15,437 nucleotides of DNA from JBEKZQ01 sp049509675. GTDB taxonomy: Bacteria > Planctomycetota > Planctomycetia > Pirellulales > Thermoguttaceae. Under the pieces are notes generated by a model, which was not told where the DNA came from, searched no databases, and saw nothing but the letters and a program-made list of their open reading frames with translations. Shown one piece after another: positions 6,485 through 12,621 of this stretch. The position numbers and the translations under genes are program-made. The stretch is taken from assembly GCA_049509675.1 (NCBI GenBank), contig JBEKZQ010000103.1, positions 1 through 15,437 on the forward strand, read 5' to 3'. Position 1 is the first letter of the stretch, and every line of letters starts with the position of its first letter.

Positions 6485-7925
6485 AGATGTCGGCTACGGA
6501 CGGGGAGCGAGTTGAATGAGGGATTGCGATTGGGCTTGCCCTCTGCCTCACGCACGCCGCCAAGACCACGCCGCTGGAGATGACAGTAGTACAGAACCAA
6601 CCGGACATCATGGCTGCGGCGGCGCCGTTGAGCCCAAGGGTCGGGACGAAAGCTGGCAGCGTGGCGAAAAGCACCAGGATGCCGGCCATACGGATCGCCA
6701 TATTTGTGCGGAAGCGCCGCATCGCACTGAGCGCTCGGCCCAACGCAGCGCCCAGGTCCTTGACCAGCGCGACAAGCATCAGGCAAACGGCAAGCTGCGC
6801 ATAGTGCGTAAACTGCGGGCCGTAGCAGGCCCAGAGCAACGGTTTGCCCAATAGCACAAGCGCAAGCGTCAGGCCGGCATCGAACGTCGCGATGGCCGCG
6901 AGGGCTTTTCCCAACAGCCGGCAGAAGGCGGACAATTCACCGGCGGCGTGGTACTGGGCCAGACGAGGACCGATGGCCTGGCCTACGGCATTGGCGATCA
7001 GCGCCGAACCGAGCATGAAGCCGCCGGCGACGGCAAACCCGCCCAAGGCGGCTGCGCCAAGGTAACTATGGATCGCGTAGCGTGGGATTGCGCCAGCCAG
7101 AACGATGCTCGCGGTGGCGATGCCCAGCGGAGCACTGACCCAGGCCAGACGCGCCGCGGCGCGGGCAAATGGCTCGGCAGGCAAAGCGTTCTGGCGGTCG
7201 TGGGCCCTCACCCCAACCCTTTCCCACTCCGTCGCGAGCGGCATGCGGGAGAGGGAGCGTTGCGCGTTGGGCCAATCCAGCAACAGCAGGCTGATGGCTG
7301 CGGCCACGGGGAATCCCCACATGCCCCACAGCAGATCGCCGCTCCACCAGGTACACAAGGCCAGCAAGGTCAGTCCCAGCGGTCCGCGGAGCAAGAGCGA
7401 GACGGCCACGAAATCCATCCGCTCGTGCTTTTGCAGCCAGGCCTGGAGGATGTCGCTGACCGATTCCAGCGCCGTGGCCAGTCCGGCCAGCGTAATCAGC
7501 CCGGCGGCGCGGGACGAATATCCGCCCAGGCAGGCCGTGCCGGTGACGACGATCAAGATCGCCACCGCCGTGATCAGACGCAGCCCGAGGTAGTGGCGGA
7601 AACGGTATTCTCCCTTGGCATCGGTGACCAGGGAACCGCTCAGGCCCAGATCGGCCAGGCTGGCGATCGGATTGCTGACGGCGAAGGCCAACACGACCTG
7701 CCCGATCATTTCCGCGTTGCCGAGCCGGGCCAGCAGTATCAGCCGTCCCCAGCCGCAGGCCGCCGTGACCACGTTGGCCAGCGCGCACCAGGAAAAATTC
7801 TGCCGGACCGTGAGCGGCTGGAACTGCGATGCGTGGCGCGGCTCTACCGTGGCCGATCGGTCGCCGAGCGTCCGCGGCGGGAAACGACGGGATACAGGTA
7901 CGGAACTGTCGGCAATGGCGGACAT
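6480..7925 (-). CDS. Polysaccharide flippase (Wzx/MATE-like, oligosaccharide flippase family)
   Basis: A 481-aa membrane protein with about twelve hydrophobic segments, e.g. VVTAACGWGRLILLARLG, LITAVAILIVVTGTACLGG, LLWGMWGFPVAAAISLLLLD, AVAGGFMLGSALIANAVG and MAGILVLFATLPAFVP. Early segments with LARLGNAEMIGQVVLAFAVS and DLGLSGSLV are typical of Wzx-type flippases. These move lipid-linked oligosaccharides across the inner membrane for polysaccharide or O-antigen assembly. I start at the ATG at 7925; a TTG at 8018 is in frame, but its 31 extra residues look like non-coding flank. No good ribosome-binding site is seen for either. The loop between the sixth and seventh helices carries a translated REP-like insertion (7203-7257). 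The stop codon lies inside the terminal repeat of the 6341-6484 element, so the native C-terminus may have been altered. Confidence 0.75.
   Translation of the reverse strand: MSAIADSSVPVSRRFPPRTLGDRSATVEPRHASQFQPLTVRQNFSWCALANVVTAACGWGRLILLARLGNAEMIGQVVLAFAVSNPIASLADLGLSGSLVTDAKGEYRFRHYLGLRLITAVAILIVVTGTACLGGYSSRAAGLITLAGLATALESVSDILQAWLQKHERMDFVAVSLLLRGPLGLTLLALCTWWSGDLLWGMWGFPVAAAISLLLLDWPNAQRSLSRMPLATEWERVGVRAHDRQNALPAEPFARAAARLAWVSAPLGIATASIVLAGAIPRYAIHSYLGAAALGGFAVAGGFMLGSALIANAVGQAIGPRLAQYHAAGELSAFCRLLGKALAAIATFDAGLTLALVLLGKPLLWACYGPQFTHYAQLAVCLMLVALVKDLGAALGRALSAMRRFRTNMAIRMAGILVLFATLPAFVPTLGLNGAAAAMMSGWFCTTVISSGVVLAACVRQRASPIAIPHSTRSPSVADIF
7203..7257. repeat. REP-like palindromic repeat inside the flippase gene
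   Basis: The stretch reads CCCTCACCCCAACCC, then CCCTTTCCC (7217-7225) facing GGGAGAGGG (7247-7255), a 9-bp stem with one G-T pair. This CCCTCACCCCAACCC...GGGAGAGGG layout resembles a dispersed bacterial repeat family usually found between genes. Here it is translated in frame as part of a hydrophilic loop (roughly PLATEWERVGVRAHD). Confidence 0.5.
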
Positions 7926-8025
7926 CTGCGCCGGAGTTTGCCGACACTTGCAGTGCAAGTCAAGGGCAAAGCCAGGACGGCCGGGGTGGCTCCAATAGAT
8001 TTCTATCGGGGCGCCCAACTATTTC

Positions 8026-8050
8026 GAAGCACTGGCAGAGCCAGTGGCAC
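8026..8050. repeat. REP-like palindrome, copy B
   Basis: Identical over 25 bp to the sequence at 446-470, with the CACTGGC-AGA-GCCAGTG hairpin, and extended on the right to GTGGCACCC. That tail is shared with the element at 6341-6484. It lies between the thioredoxin-like gene and the flippase, and could attenuate transcription between the two. Confidence 0.8.
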
Positions 8051-8069
8051 CCAGCAGGCAAAGCCAGGG

Positions 8070-8594
8070 TCAGTTGTCTTTGACCGTTTCCTGGCTGCTT
8101 GGAAGCACTTTGACCTGCTGCGACGCCGTGTCGCCGGGCTGGCCGGCGGCCGCTTTGGCCGGGGTAGGCTTCCGGGCCGTGGCCGGCGACGCTTCCTTCG
8201 CTATACCGTCATTGATGAAATCCTCGACCGCCTCGACGGTCTGACCGCCAATCAACTTGCGCCGCCGCCAACCGTTGGCGGTCTTGCGAAACATGATCAG
8301 TTGCGGCACCGGGCCGCCGCCAATCAGCCTCTCCGCCAGGTCCCGGTCGCGGTCGGGATTGACGATGGCGAAGGCCACCTTCGCCAACAATCCGCGCTGA
8401 CGGACTTGCGGGATGATTGTTTTCTTCATCATCTGGCACGGCACGCACCAATCGGTGCTCACCATGACCATCATCGGCTTGCCAGTGGTCACGGTCGTTT
8501 GATGGGCGGCACTATAGCTGTCGGTCTCGCCGGCACCGACACACAGGCTGCATAGGGCTAGGAAAGTCAGATGCGTCACGCGAATTCTCCTCAT
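8070..8594 (-). CDS. Exported thioredoxin-fold protein
   Basis: A 174-aa protein with an N-terminal export signal (RRIRVTHLTFLALCSLCVGA) and a thioredoxin domain at ~30-125. The redox motif is WCVPC (49-53) after the MVMVSTD strand, and the expected cis-proline is in GPVPQLIMF (Pro97). It likely handles disulphides or reduces proteins outside the cytoplasm. The C-terminal ~40 residues are an Ala/Pro/Lys/Gln-rich tail, probably disordered. Start choice is uncertain. The ATG at 8594 gives a positively charged signal peptide. However AGGAG within its AGG-AGA codons sits 8 nt before an in-frame GTG (8579), which may be the true start. A promoter is seen at 8679-8652. It heads a minus-strand series with the flippase, with a REP copy between. 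Confidence 0.82.
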   Translation of the reverse strand: MRRIRVTHLTFLALCSLCVGAGETDSYSAAHQTTVTTGKPMMVMVSTDWCVPCQMMKKTIIPQVRQRGLLAKVAFAIVNPDRDRDLAERLIGGGPVPQLIMFRKTANGWRRRKLIGGQTVEAVEDFINDGIAKEASPATARKPTPAKAAAGQPGDTASQQVKVLPSSQETVKDN

Positions 8595-8651
8595 TCCGTA
8601 CGGGGATCGTGTGGGAACTAGGGCTTTCCCTCACAAGAAAACGATGGTGCT

Positions 8652-8679
8652 AGTGTAGCGGAGAAAACTGGATATGCAA
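8652..8679 (-). promoter_or_regulatory. Sigma70-type promoter of the thioredoxin-like gene
   Basis: On the minus strand TTGCAT (8679-8674) and TACACT (8657-8652) are 16 bp apart, giving a leader of roughly 50 nt. The -10 box is part of AGTGTAGCGG, whose exact inverse lies at 8747-8756. Confidence 0.45.
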
Positions 8680-8800
8680 GCGACGGAGGCCGACATTGCC
8701 GATAAAATAATTTGGGCATTTTAGTTGCCCCTCAGCGACTAGATTGCCGCTACACTGCAAGAGTAGTACGAATTCTTTGCTGACCAAGTTAGTGACACAT

Positions 8801-8829
8801 CGGAAGTTACGATCATTACGAAACTTCCG
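8801..8829. promoter_or_regulatory. Operator-like inverted repeat upstream of the Gfo/Idh/MocA promoter
   Basis: CGGAAGTT (8801-8808) and AACTTCCG (8822-8829) form a perfect 8-bp inverted repeat with a 13-bp spacer. It ends 11 bp before the -35 box. The half-site centres are 21 bp apart, about two helical turns, as expected for a dimeric regulator or activator site. No regulator gene is in the window. Confidence 0.4.
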
Positions 8830-8840
8830 TAAACGGACGA

Positions 8841-8870
8841 TTGAGTTTCCCTGGTTCCGGCCGATATAAT
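8841..8870 (+). promoter_or_regulatory. Sigma70-type promoter of the oxidoreductase pair
   Basis: TTGAGT (8841-8846) and a perfect TATAAT (8865-8870) with 18-bp spacing. The predicted start is near 8877, leaving a leader of ~22 nt before the ATG at 8899, with AGGGA in between. This is the best promoter match in the window. Confidence 0.65.
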
Positions 8871-8898
8871 CACAAAAAGTCAAAATAGGGAATCTCGC

Positions 8899-9912
8899 AT
8901 GAAACTTCGCGTGGGTCTGGTCGGACTGGGCGATGTCTGGCATCAGCGGCACGCCCCGGCCTTGCACATGTTGAGCGACCGATTCGAGGTGCGGGCGGTC
9001 TGCGACCAGGTGGCCCATCGCGCCCAGCAGGCGGCCATCGAGTTCGGGGCCGCGCCGGTCGATGGGTTCCGCGCCTTGGCTCATCGCGAGGATATCGACG
9101 CGATCCTGCTGCTGGCGCCGCAGTGGTACGGCGCGCTGCCGATCCTGGCCGCGTGCGATTCGGGCCGGGCCGTGTACTGCGCGGCCGGCATGGATCTGGA
9201 CCTGGCGGAAGCGCAACTCGTGAAGCGGCGCGTCGAGGAGGCCGGGGTGGCCTTCATGGCCGAGTTCCCCCGTCGCCAGGCCCCGGCCACGCTACGGCTC
9301 AAGGAACTGATCGCCACCCGGCTGGGCGCCCCGCGGCTCTTGTTCTGTCACCAGCGGTCGGTGAGCGACCAGCCCGGCAATTCTTCCCGCACGCGCTGGC
9401 CGCGGCAGTCGGGTGTCCGCCATCTGGTGGAACTGGTGGACTGGTGTCGCTACCTCGTCGATCGCGAGGCAACCTTCGTCACCGGCATCATGCATCCCAG
9501 CACGCGACCCAAGGGCGAGGAAGACTACCAGATGATGAGCCTCGATTTCTCCGATGCCGGGGCGCCCGGAAGTGGCACGGTGGCCCAGATTAGTTGCGGC
9601 CGCTACATTCCCGCACCATGGCAGGAGGCGATCACCTATCGGCCCCTGGCCGGGTTGCAGGTGTCTTGCGAAAGCGGCATTGCCTTCGTCGACATTCCCT
9701 CCACGCTGGTTTGGTTCGACGAGGCCGGCCGGCACCAGGAGTCGCTGGAGAGGGAACGACCCGTGGCCGAGCAGTTGCTGACCCAGTTCTTTCGCTCGGT
9801 GACCAGCCTGGTGCGGAAGACGAGCGATCTGGAAGACGCCTACCGGGCCCTGTTGATCGTGCAGGAAGCGCGCCGCAGCCAGGGCGAAGGTCGCCGCATC
9901 GCTCTGGAATAA
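8899..9912 (+). CDS. Gfo/Idh/MocA-fold oxidoreductase lacking the EKP motif
   Basis: A 337-aa protein. The N-terminal Rossmann domain starts KLRVGLVGLGDVWHQRHAP, with a dinucleotide loop GLGDVW whose third glycine is replaced. VRAVCD is the second strand. The family's catalytic EKP motif should fall in the segment GRAVYCAAGMDLDLAEA, but residues 95-97 read AAG, so the lysine is missing. The H-x(5)-D-like helix is kept in a divergent form (HLVELVDW, ~175). The C-terminal half is the usual mixed-sheet domain. Classical members oxidise or reduce sugars and cyclitols with NAD(P); this one may be non-catalytic, use another mechanism, or sense a ligand. It has its own good promoter and is followed after 140 bp by a D-2-hydroxyacid dehydrogenase on the same strand. 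Fold is confident, reaction unknown. Confidence 0.82.
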   Translation: MKLRVGLVGLGDVWHQRHAPALHMLSDRFEVRAVCDQVAHRAQQAAIEFGAAPVDGFRALAHREDIDAILLLAPQWYGALPILAACDSGRAVYCAAGMDLDLAEAQLVKRRVEEAGVAFMAEFPRRQAPATLRLKELIATRLGAPRLLFCHQRSVSDQPGNSSRTRWPRQSGVRHLVELVDWCRYLVDREATFVTGIMHPSTRPKGEEDYQMMSLDFSDAGAPGSGTVAQISCGRYIPAPWQEAITYRPLAGLQVSCESGIAFVDIPSTLVWFDEAGRHQESLERERPVAEQLLTQFFRSVTSLVRKTSDLEDAYRALLIVQEARRSQGEGRRIALE

Positions 9913-10040
9913 GGGATTAGGGATTGGGGATTAGGGATTAGAGTCTTGCATCGAGGTTCTCGCGTTTTCATGCACACGTTCTCATCCCTTCTCAAGTACA
10001 ATCATGCCAAGCGTTTGCTAATCCCTAATCTCTAATCCCT
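9912..10040. repeat. Facing heptamer arrays forming a long inverted repeat
   Basis: Four GGGATTR units (9913-9940) follow the oxidoreductase stop. Three TAATCYC units (10019-10039) face them before the dehydrogenase start. Positions 9912-9934 can pair with 10018-10040 over 23 bp, with only two G-U pairs, around an 83-nt loop. The left array also has four G-runs with 3-4 nt spacers, fitting a G-quadruplex pattern on the sense strand. Confidence 0.8.
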
Positions 10041-10052
10041 CACTCCCTCACC

Positions 10053-11063
10053 ATGCGAATCGTCCTTTGCTACCCGGTCGAGCCCTGCCATATCGAGCAG
10101 ATGGCCGTGGCCGCCCCCGGGGCGGAAATCGTCGATGCCGGCCAGCAGCGCGTGGCCCGCGAAATCTTTGCGGCCGACATCTTCTGCGGCCATGCCAAAG
10201 TGCCGCTGGATTGGGATGCGGTTGTCCGCCAGGGGCGGCTCCAGTGGATCCAATCCTCGGCCGCCGGCATGGATCATTGCCTCGTCCCCGCGGTGATCGA
10301 CTCGAAAATCACCGTAACCAGCGCGTCGGGGGCCCTGGCCGACCAGGTGGCGGAGCACACCATTGCGTTGGTGACTGCCTGGTGCCGGGCATTGCCCACG
10401 TTCTTTCGCGCCGGCCAGCGGAAGGAATTCATCCGCCGGCCCACCCGCGATCTGACGCGCAGCACGGTCGGCATCATCGGCCTGGGCGGAGTCGGACGCC
10501 GCTTGGCTCGACTGCTGGCCGCCTTCGACACCCGCATCCTGGCCACCGACATGTTTCCCGTCGATAAGCCGGCCTATGTCGAATCGCTTTGGCCGGCCGG
10601 CCGCTTCGACGAACTGTTGGCGCAGGTCGACATCCTGGTGTTATGCGTGCCGTTGAACGAGTCGACGCGCGGCATGGTCAACGCCGCCGCGCTGCGAAAA
10701 ATGAAACCCGGCAGCCTGCTGGTCAACGTGGCCCGGGGACCGTTGGTGGTCGAGTCCGATCTTGTGGCCGCCCTGGAAGATGGTCACCTGGCCGGTGCGG
10801 TGATGGATGTCACCGATCCGGAGCCGTTGCCGCCGGAGAGCCGATTGTGGGATTTGCCCGGTGTGATCATCACGCCGCACGTGGGCGGCCAGGCCCGCTG
10901 GCGTTACGACAAGATTACGGAGCTGTTCGTGGAGAACCTGCGGCGTTGGCTCGCGGGCCGCCCGCTGGTGAACTACTTGTCGGACAAGCGGCTGGGCTTC
11001 CCGATCCGCGGCGGCGGCTATCCGTTGTGGGGAGAGGAGCGCGAGGCATCGGCCTCCCGCTAG
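10053..11063 (+). CDS. D-2-hydroxyacid dehydrogenase family protein
   Basis: A 336-aa NAD(P)-dependent dehydrogenase. A split substrate domain (1-~100 and C-terminal) surrounds a Rossmann domain with GLGGVG (143-148) and an acidic residue ending the second strand (ILATD, Asp166), favouring NAD over NADP. The catalytic triad is present: Arg228 in NVARGPLV, Glu257 in DVTDPEPLP and His276 in IITPHVGG. It should interconvert a 2-keto acid and its D-2-hydroxy acid; the substrate is not predictable. The ATG at 10053 has no Shine-Dalgarno sequence; the preceding bases are a CT-rich repeat that can pair with the array after the upstream stop. That spacing suggests either co-transcription with translation governed by this structure, or a separate leaderless-type start. 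The C-terminal tail past ~310 is short and non-conserved in appearance. Confidence 0.9.
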   Translation: MRIVLCYPVEPCHIEQMAVAAPGAEIVDAGQQRVAREIFAADIFCGHAKVPLDWDAVVRQGRLQWIQSSAAGMDHCLVPAVIDSKITVTSASGALADQVAEHTIALVTAWCRALPTFFRAGQRKEFIRRPTRDLTRSTVGIIGLGGVGRRLARLLAAFDTRILATDMFPVDKPAYVESLWPAGRFDELLAQVDILVLCVPLNESTRGMVNAAALRKMKPGSLLVNVARGPLVVESDLVAALEDGHLAGAVMDVTDPEPLPPESRLWDLPGVIITPHVGGQARWRYDKITELFVENLRRWLAGRPLVNYLSDKRLGFPIRGGGYPLWGEEREASASR

Positions 11064-11397
11064 CCAATAATTGGCGATCGCCTTCGCCGCGGCGGGGCGA
11101 GCCGCCGGACTTCGCTGTAGTGATACAGGGGTGTTTGGAACACCCGCCAACAGCAGAAAAGTGCATTCCACGATGGATTGACCGCTTCCTTTGTTGCCCC
11201 TGCCAGCTTGCCGCTCGCAAAGATTGTAGTGGGCATTGCTGAACGAGGCTGGCAGTGATAGTAATAGTATCTGTCTGTTCACGACTTACGTAGAAAACTG
11301 GAAGAGGTGGCCTGCTTACCGGCCATTAAGATAGAACAGATACACAAAAGGATGGCGGCACCCACCGTTCGGGTGGTATAAAGTGGGCTGCAAGAAT
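11064..11397. other. Intergenic region upstream of the restriction-modification cassette
   Basis: About 330 bp with no credible gene and no controller (C) gene. It contains the palindromes GCCAATAATTGGC (11063-11075) and GGCGATCGCC (11073-11082), and a perfect hairpin GGGTGTT-TGG-AACACCC (11129-11145) without a T-tract. It also has an 8-bp inverted repeat GTATCTGT/ACAGATAC (11267-11274, 11336-11343). Promoter candidates are weak: TTGCTG (11236-11241) 17 bp from TAGTAA (11259-11264), or TATAAA (11377-11382) very close to the start. GC falls from the flank inward. Confidence 0.5.
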
Positions 11398-12621
11398 ATG
11401 TCCGAGAGCGGTCGAACAGCAACAGTTGTTGATCTTTTCTGTGGCGCTGGGGGGCTATCGCTAGGTTTTCGGCGTGCCGGTTTTCAGGTCATCCATGCGG
11501 TTGACCATTGGCAGGCTGCTGTAGACACGTACCGCGAGAACCTTGGCGATCACATACTTCAGCAAGAGATCACGGAGGAGATTGACCTTCCTCAATCCAC
11601 TGTCATTGCCGGTGGACCTCCTTGCCAGGGCTTTTCATCCGCCGGTCGAAGGCTGGACAACGACGAGCGAAACTCTTTGGTCACAGCCTTTGCCCGCATC
11701 GTGGCGAGAATGAGGCCGCAGGCTTTCGTCTTTGAGAACGTGGAAGGATTCTTCACCGGGGCAGACGGACGGTTCGTGATCGATCTTCTTGGCCCCTTAG
11801 TGGAGGCGGGGTACCGAATCCATATTCGGAAGATAAACGCCGCAAATTATGGGGTGCCGCAGCACCGTAAACGAGTCATTGCCGTAGGCGGCTTGGGATG
11901 GGAACCGACTTTTGTTGAACCGACTCATACGGCACGCGGGGCACCGGGCGCGCACTTAGCCGCCCTAACGTTGCCACTGGCACCTTCCGTTCGTCAGGCA
12001 CTCGAAAGTTTGCCGCCGCCTTCGGAATCTGAGCCCGGAATACCGCCGGATCACGTCGTCAAACCTCTGGAGGGGCTCGACCTGGAAAGAGCCAGACTTC
12101 TAAGACCGGGACAAAGAATGCGTGATCTCCCAGAGGAACTCTGGCATGAAAGTTACCGCCGACGCGCATTCCGTCGGGTGATGGACGGAACTCCGACCGA
12201 ACGCCGGGGTGGTGCTCCATCTGGGATGCGACGATTGACACCTGACGAGCCATCAAAGGCCATTACGGGTGGGGCAATGGGGGATTTTCTTCACCCCCTG
12301 GAGGACCGATCCCTGACAATCAGAGAGTGTGCGCGATTACAGACTTTTCCTGATGATTACGTCTTTTGTGGCTCGAAAGCAGATAGAATACTCCTTGTCG
12401 GGAACGGTGTTCCGCCGCTCCTTGGACAGCAGATTGCTCAAAATCTACTTGTCAATCTCCGTACCACAAGGAAAGAGCAGCATTCTAGGGGCGCTCTCCT
12501 GAGTTTTGTGCCAACTCTGTCCACGGGCCTAAGTCCTGCTTTGGAAGCCGTTGTACAAAAAGTGTCATCTCGTTTCGCTTCTGCTCGAAACCGCGAATAC
12601 CAGAGGTCGCTATGGGATTGA
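11398..12621 (+). CDS. DNA (cytosine-5-)-methyltransferase of a type II restriction-modification system
   Basis: A 407-aa C5-cytosine methyltransferase with ordered motifs (numbered from the ATG): I DLFCGAGGLSLGF (12-24), IV GGPPCQGFSSAG with catalytic Cys76, VI ENV (113-115), VIII QHRKR (155-159). The recognition region spans ~165-275, and IX (RLTPDEPSKAITGG, then RECARLQTFPDDY) and X GNGVPP (335-340) follow. It transfers methyl from SAM to C5 of cytosine at the cassette's recognition site, protecting host DNA. I prefer the ATG at 11398 over the GTG at 11383, whose five extra residues precede motif I unnecessarily. The ribosome-binding site is weak. It ends overlapping the endonuclease start by 10 nt, so their translation is probably coupled. 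Codon use and GC are visibly unlike the genes on either side, suggesting transfer. Confidence 0.95.
   Translation: MSESGRTATVVDLFCGAGGLSLGFRRAGFQVIHAVDHWQAAVDTYRENLGDHILQQEITEEIDLPQSTVIAGGPPCQGFSSAGRRLDNDERNSLVTAFARIVARMRPQAFVFENVEGFFTGADGRFVIDLLGPLVEAGYRIHIRKINAANYGVPQHRKRVIAVGGLGWEPTFVEPTHTARGAPGAHLAALTLPLAPSVRQALESLPPPSESEPGIPPDHVVKPLEGLDLERARLLRPGQRMRDLPEELWHESYRRRAFRRVMDGTPTERRGGAPSGMRRLTPDEPSKAITGGAMGDFLHPLEDRSLTIRECARLQTFPDDYVFCGSKADRILLVGNGVPPLLGQQIAQNLLVNLRTTRKEQHSRGALLSFVPTLSTGLSPALEAVVQKVSSRFASARNREYQRSLWD

Larger units (their letters stand above)
8595..8898. other. Divergent regulatory region between thioredoxin-like and Gfo/Idh/MocA genes
   Basis: About 300 bp, AT-richer than its flanks, with no credible gene; the minus-strand frame 8650-9216 is a shadow. 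It holds the two divergent promoters listed separately and a 10-bp inverted repeat (8652-8661 and 8747-8756). It also holds a small GGGCA/TGCCC hairpin (8714-8730) and the operator-like repeat at 8801-8829. Confidence 0.55.

Noticed and set aside
6948..8555. 535-aa plus-strand frame opposite the flippase and thioredoxin-like genes
   Set aside because: Composition is Gln/Arg/Gly-rich with no domain. It is antisense to two recognisable genes and crosses their boundary, so it is a high-GC shadow.
8650..9216. 188-aa minus-strand frame over the Gfo/Idh/MocA promoter
   Set aside because: It overlaps a strong promoter and the start of a real gene and has no recognisable motif.
9912..10040. Tandem repeats considered as a CRISPR array
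   Set aside because: Units are 7 nt without spacers, and no cas genes are near.
11073..11082. GGCGATCGCC palindrome as a cyanobacterial HIP1 site
   Set aside because: A single occurrence noticed here; the gene content does not suggest a cyanobacterium.
11129..11145. Perfect GGGTGTT/AACACCC hairpin as terminator of the dehydrogenase gene
   Set aside because: No T-tract follows on either strand; it may be another repeat hairpin.
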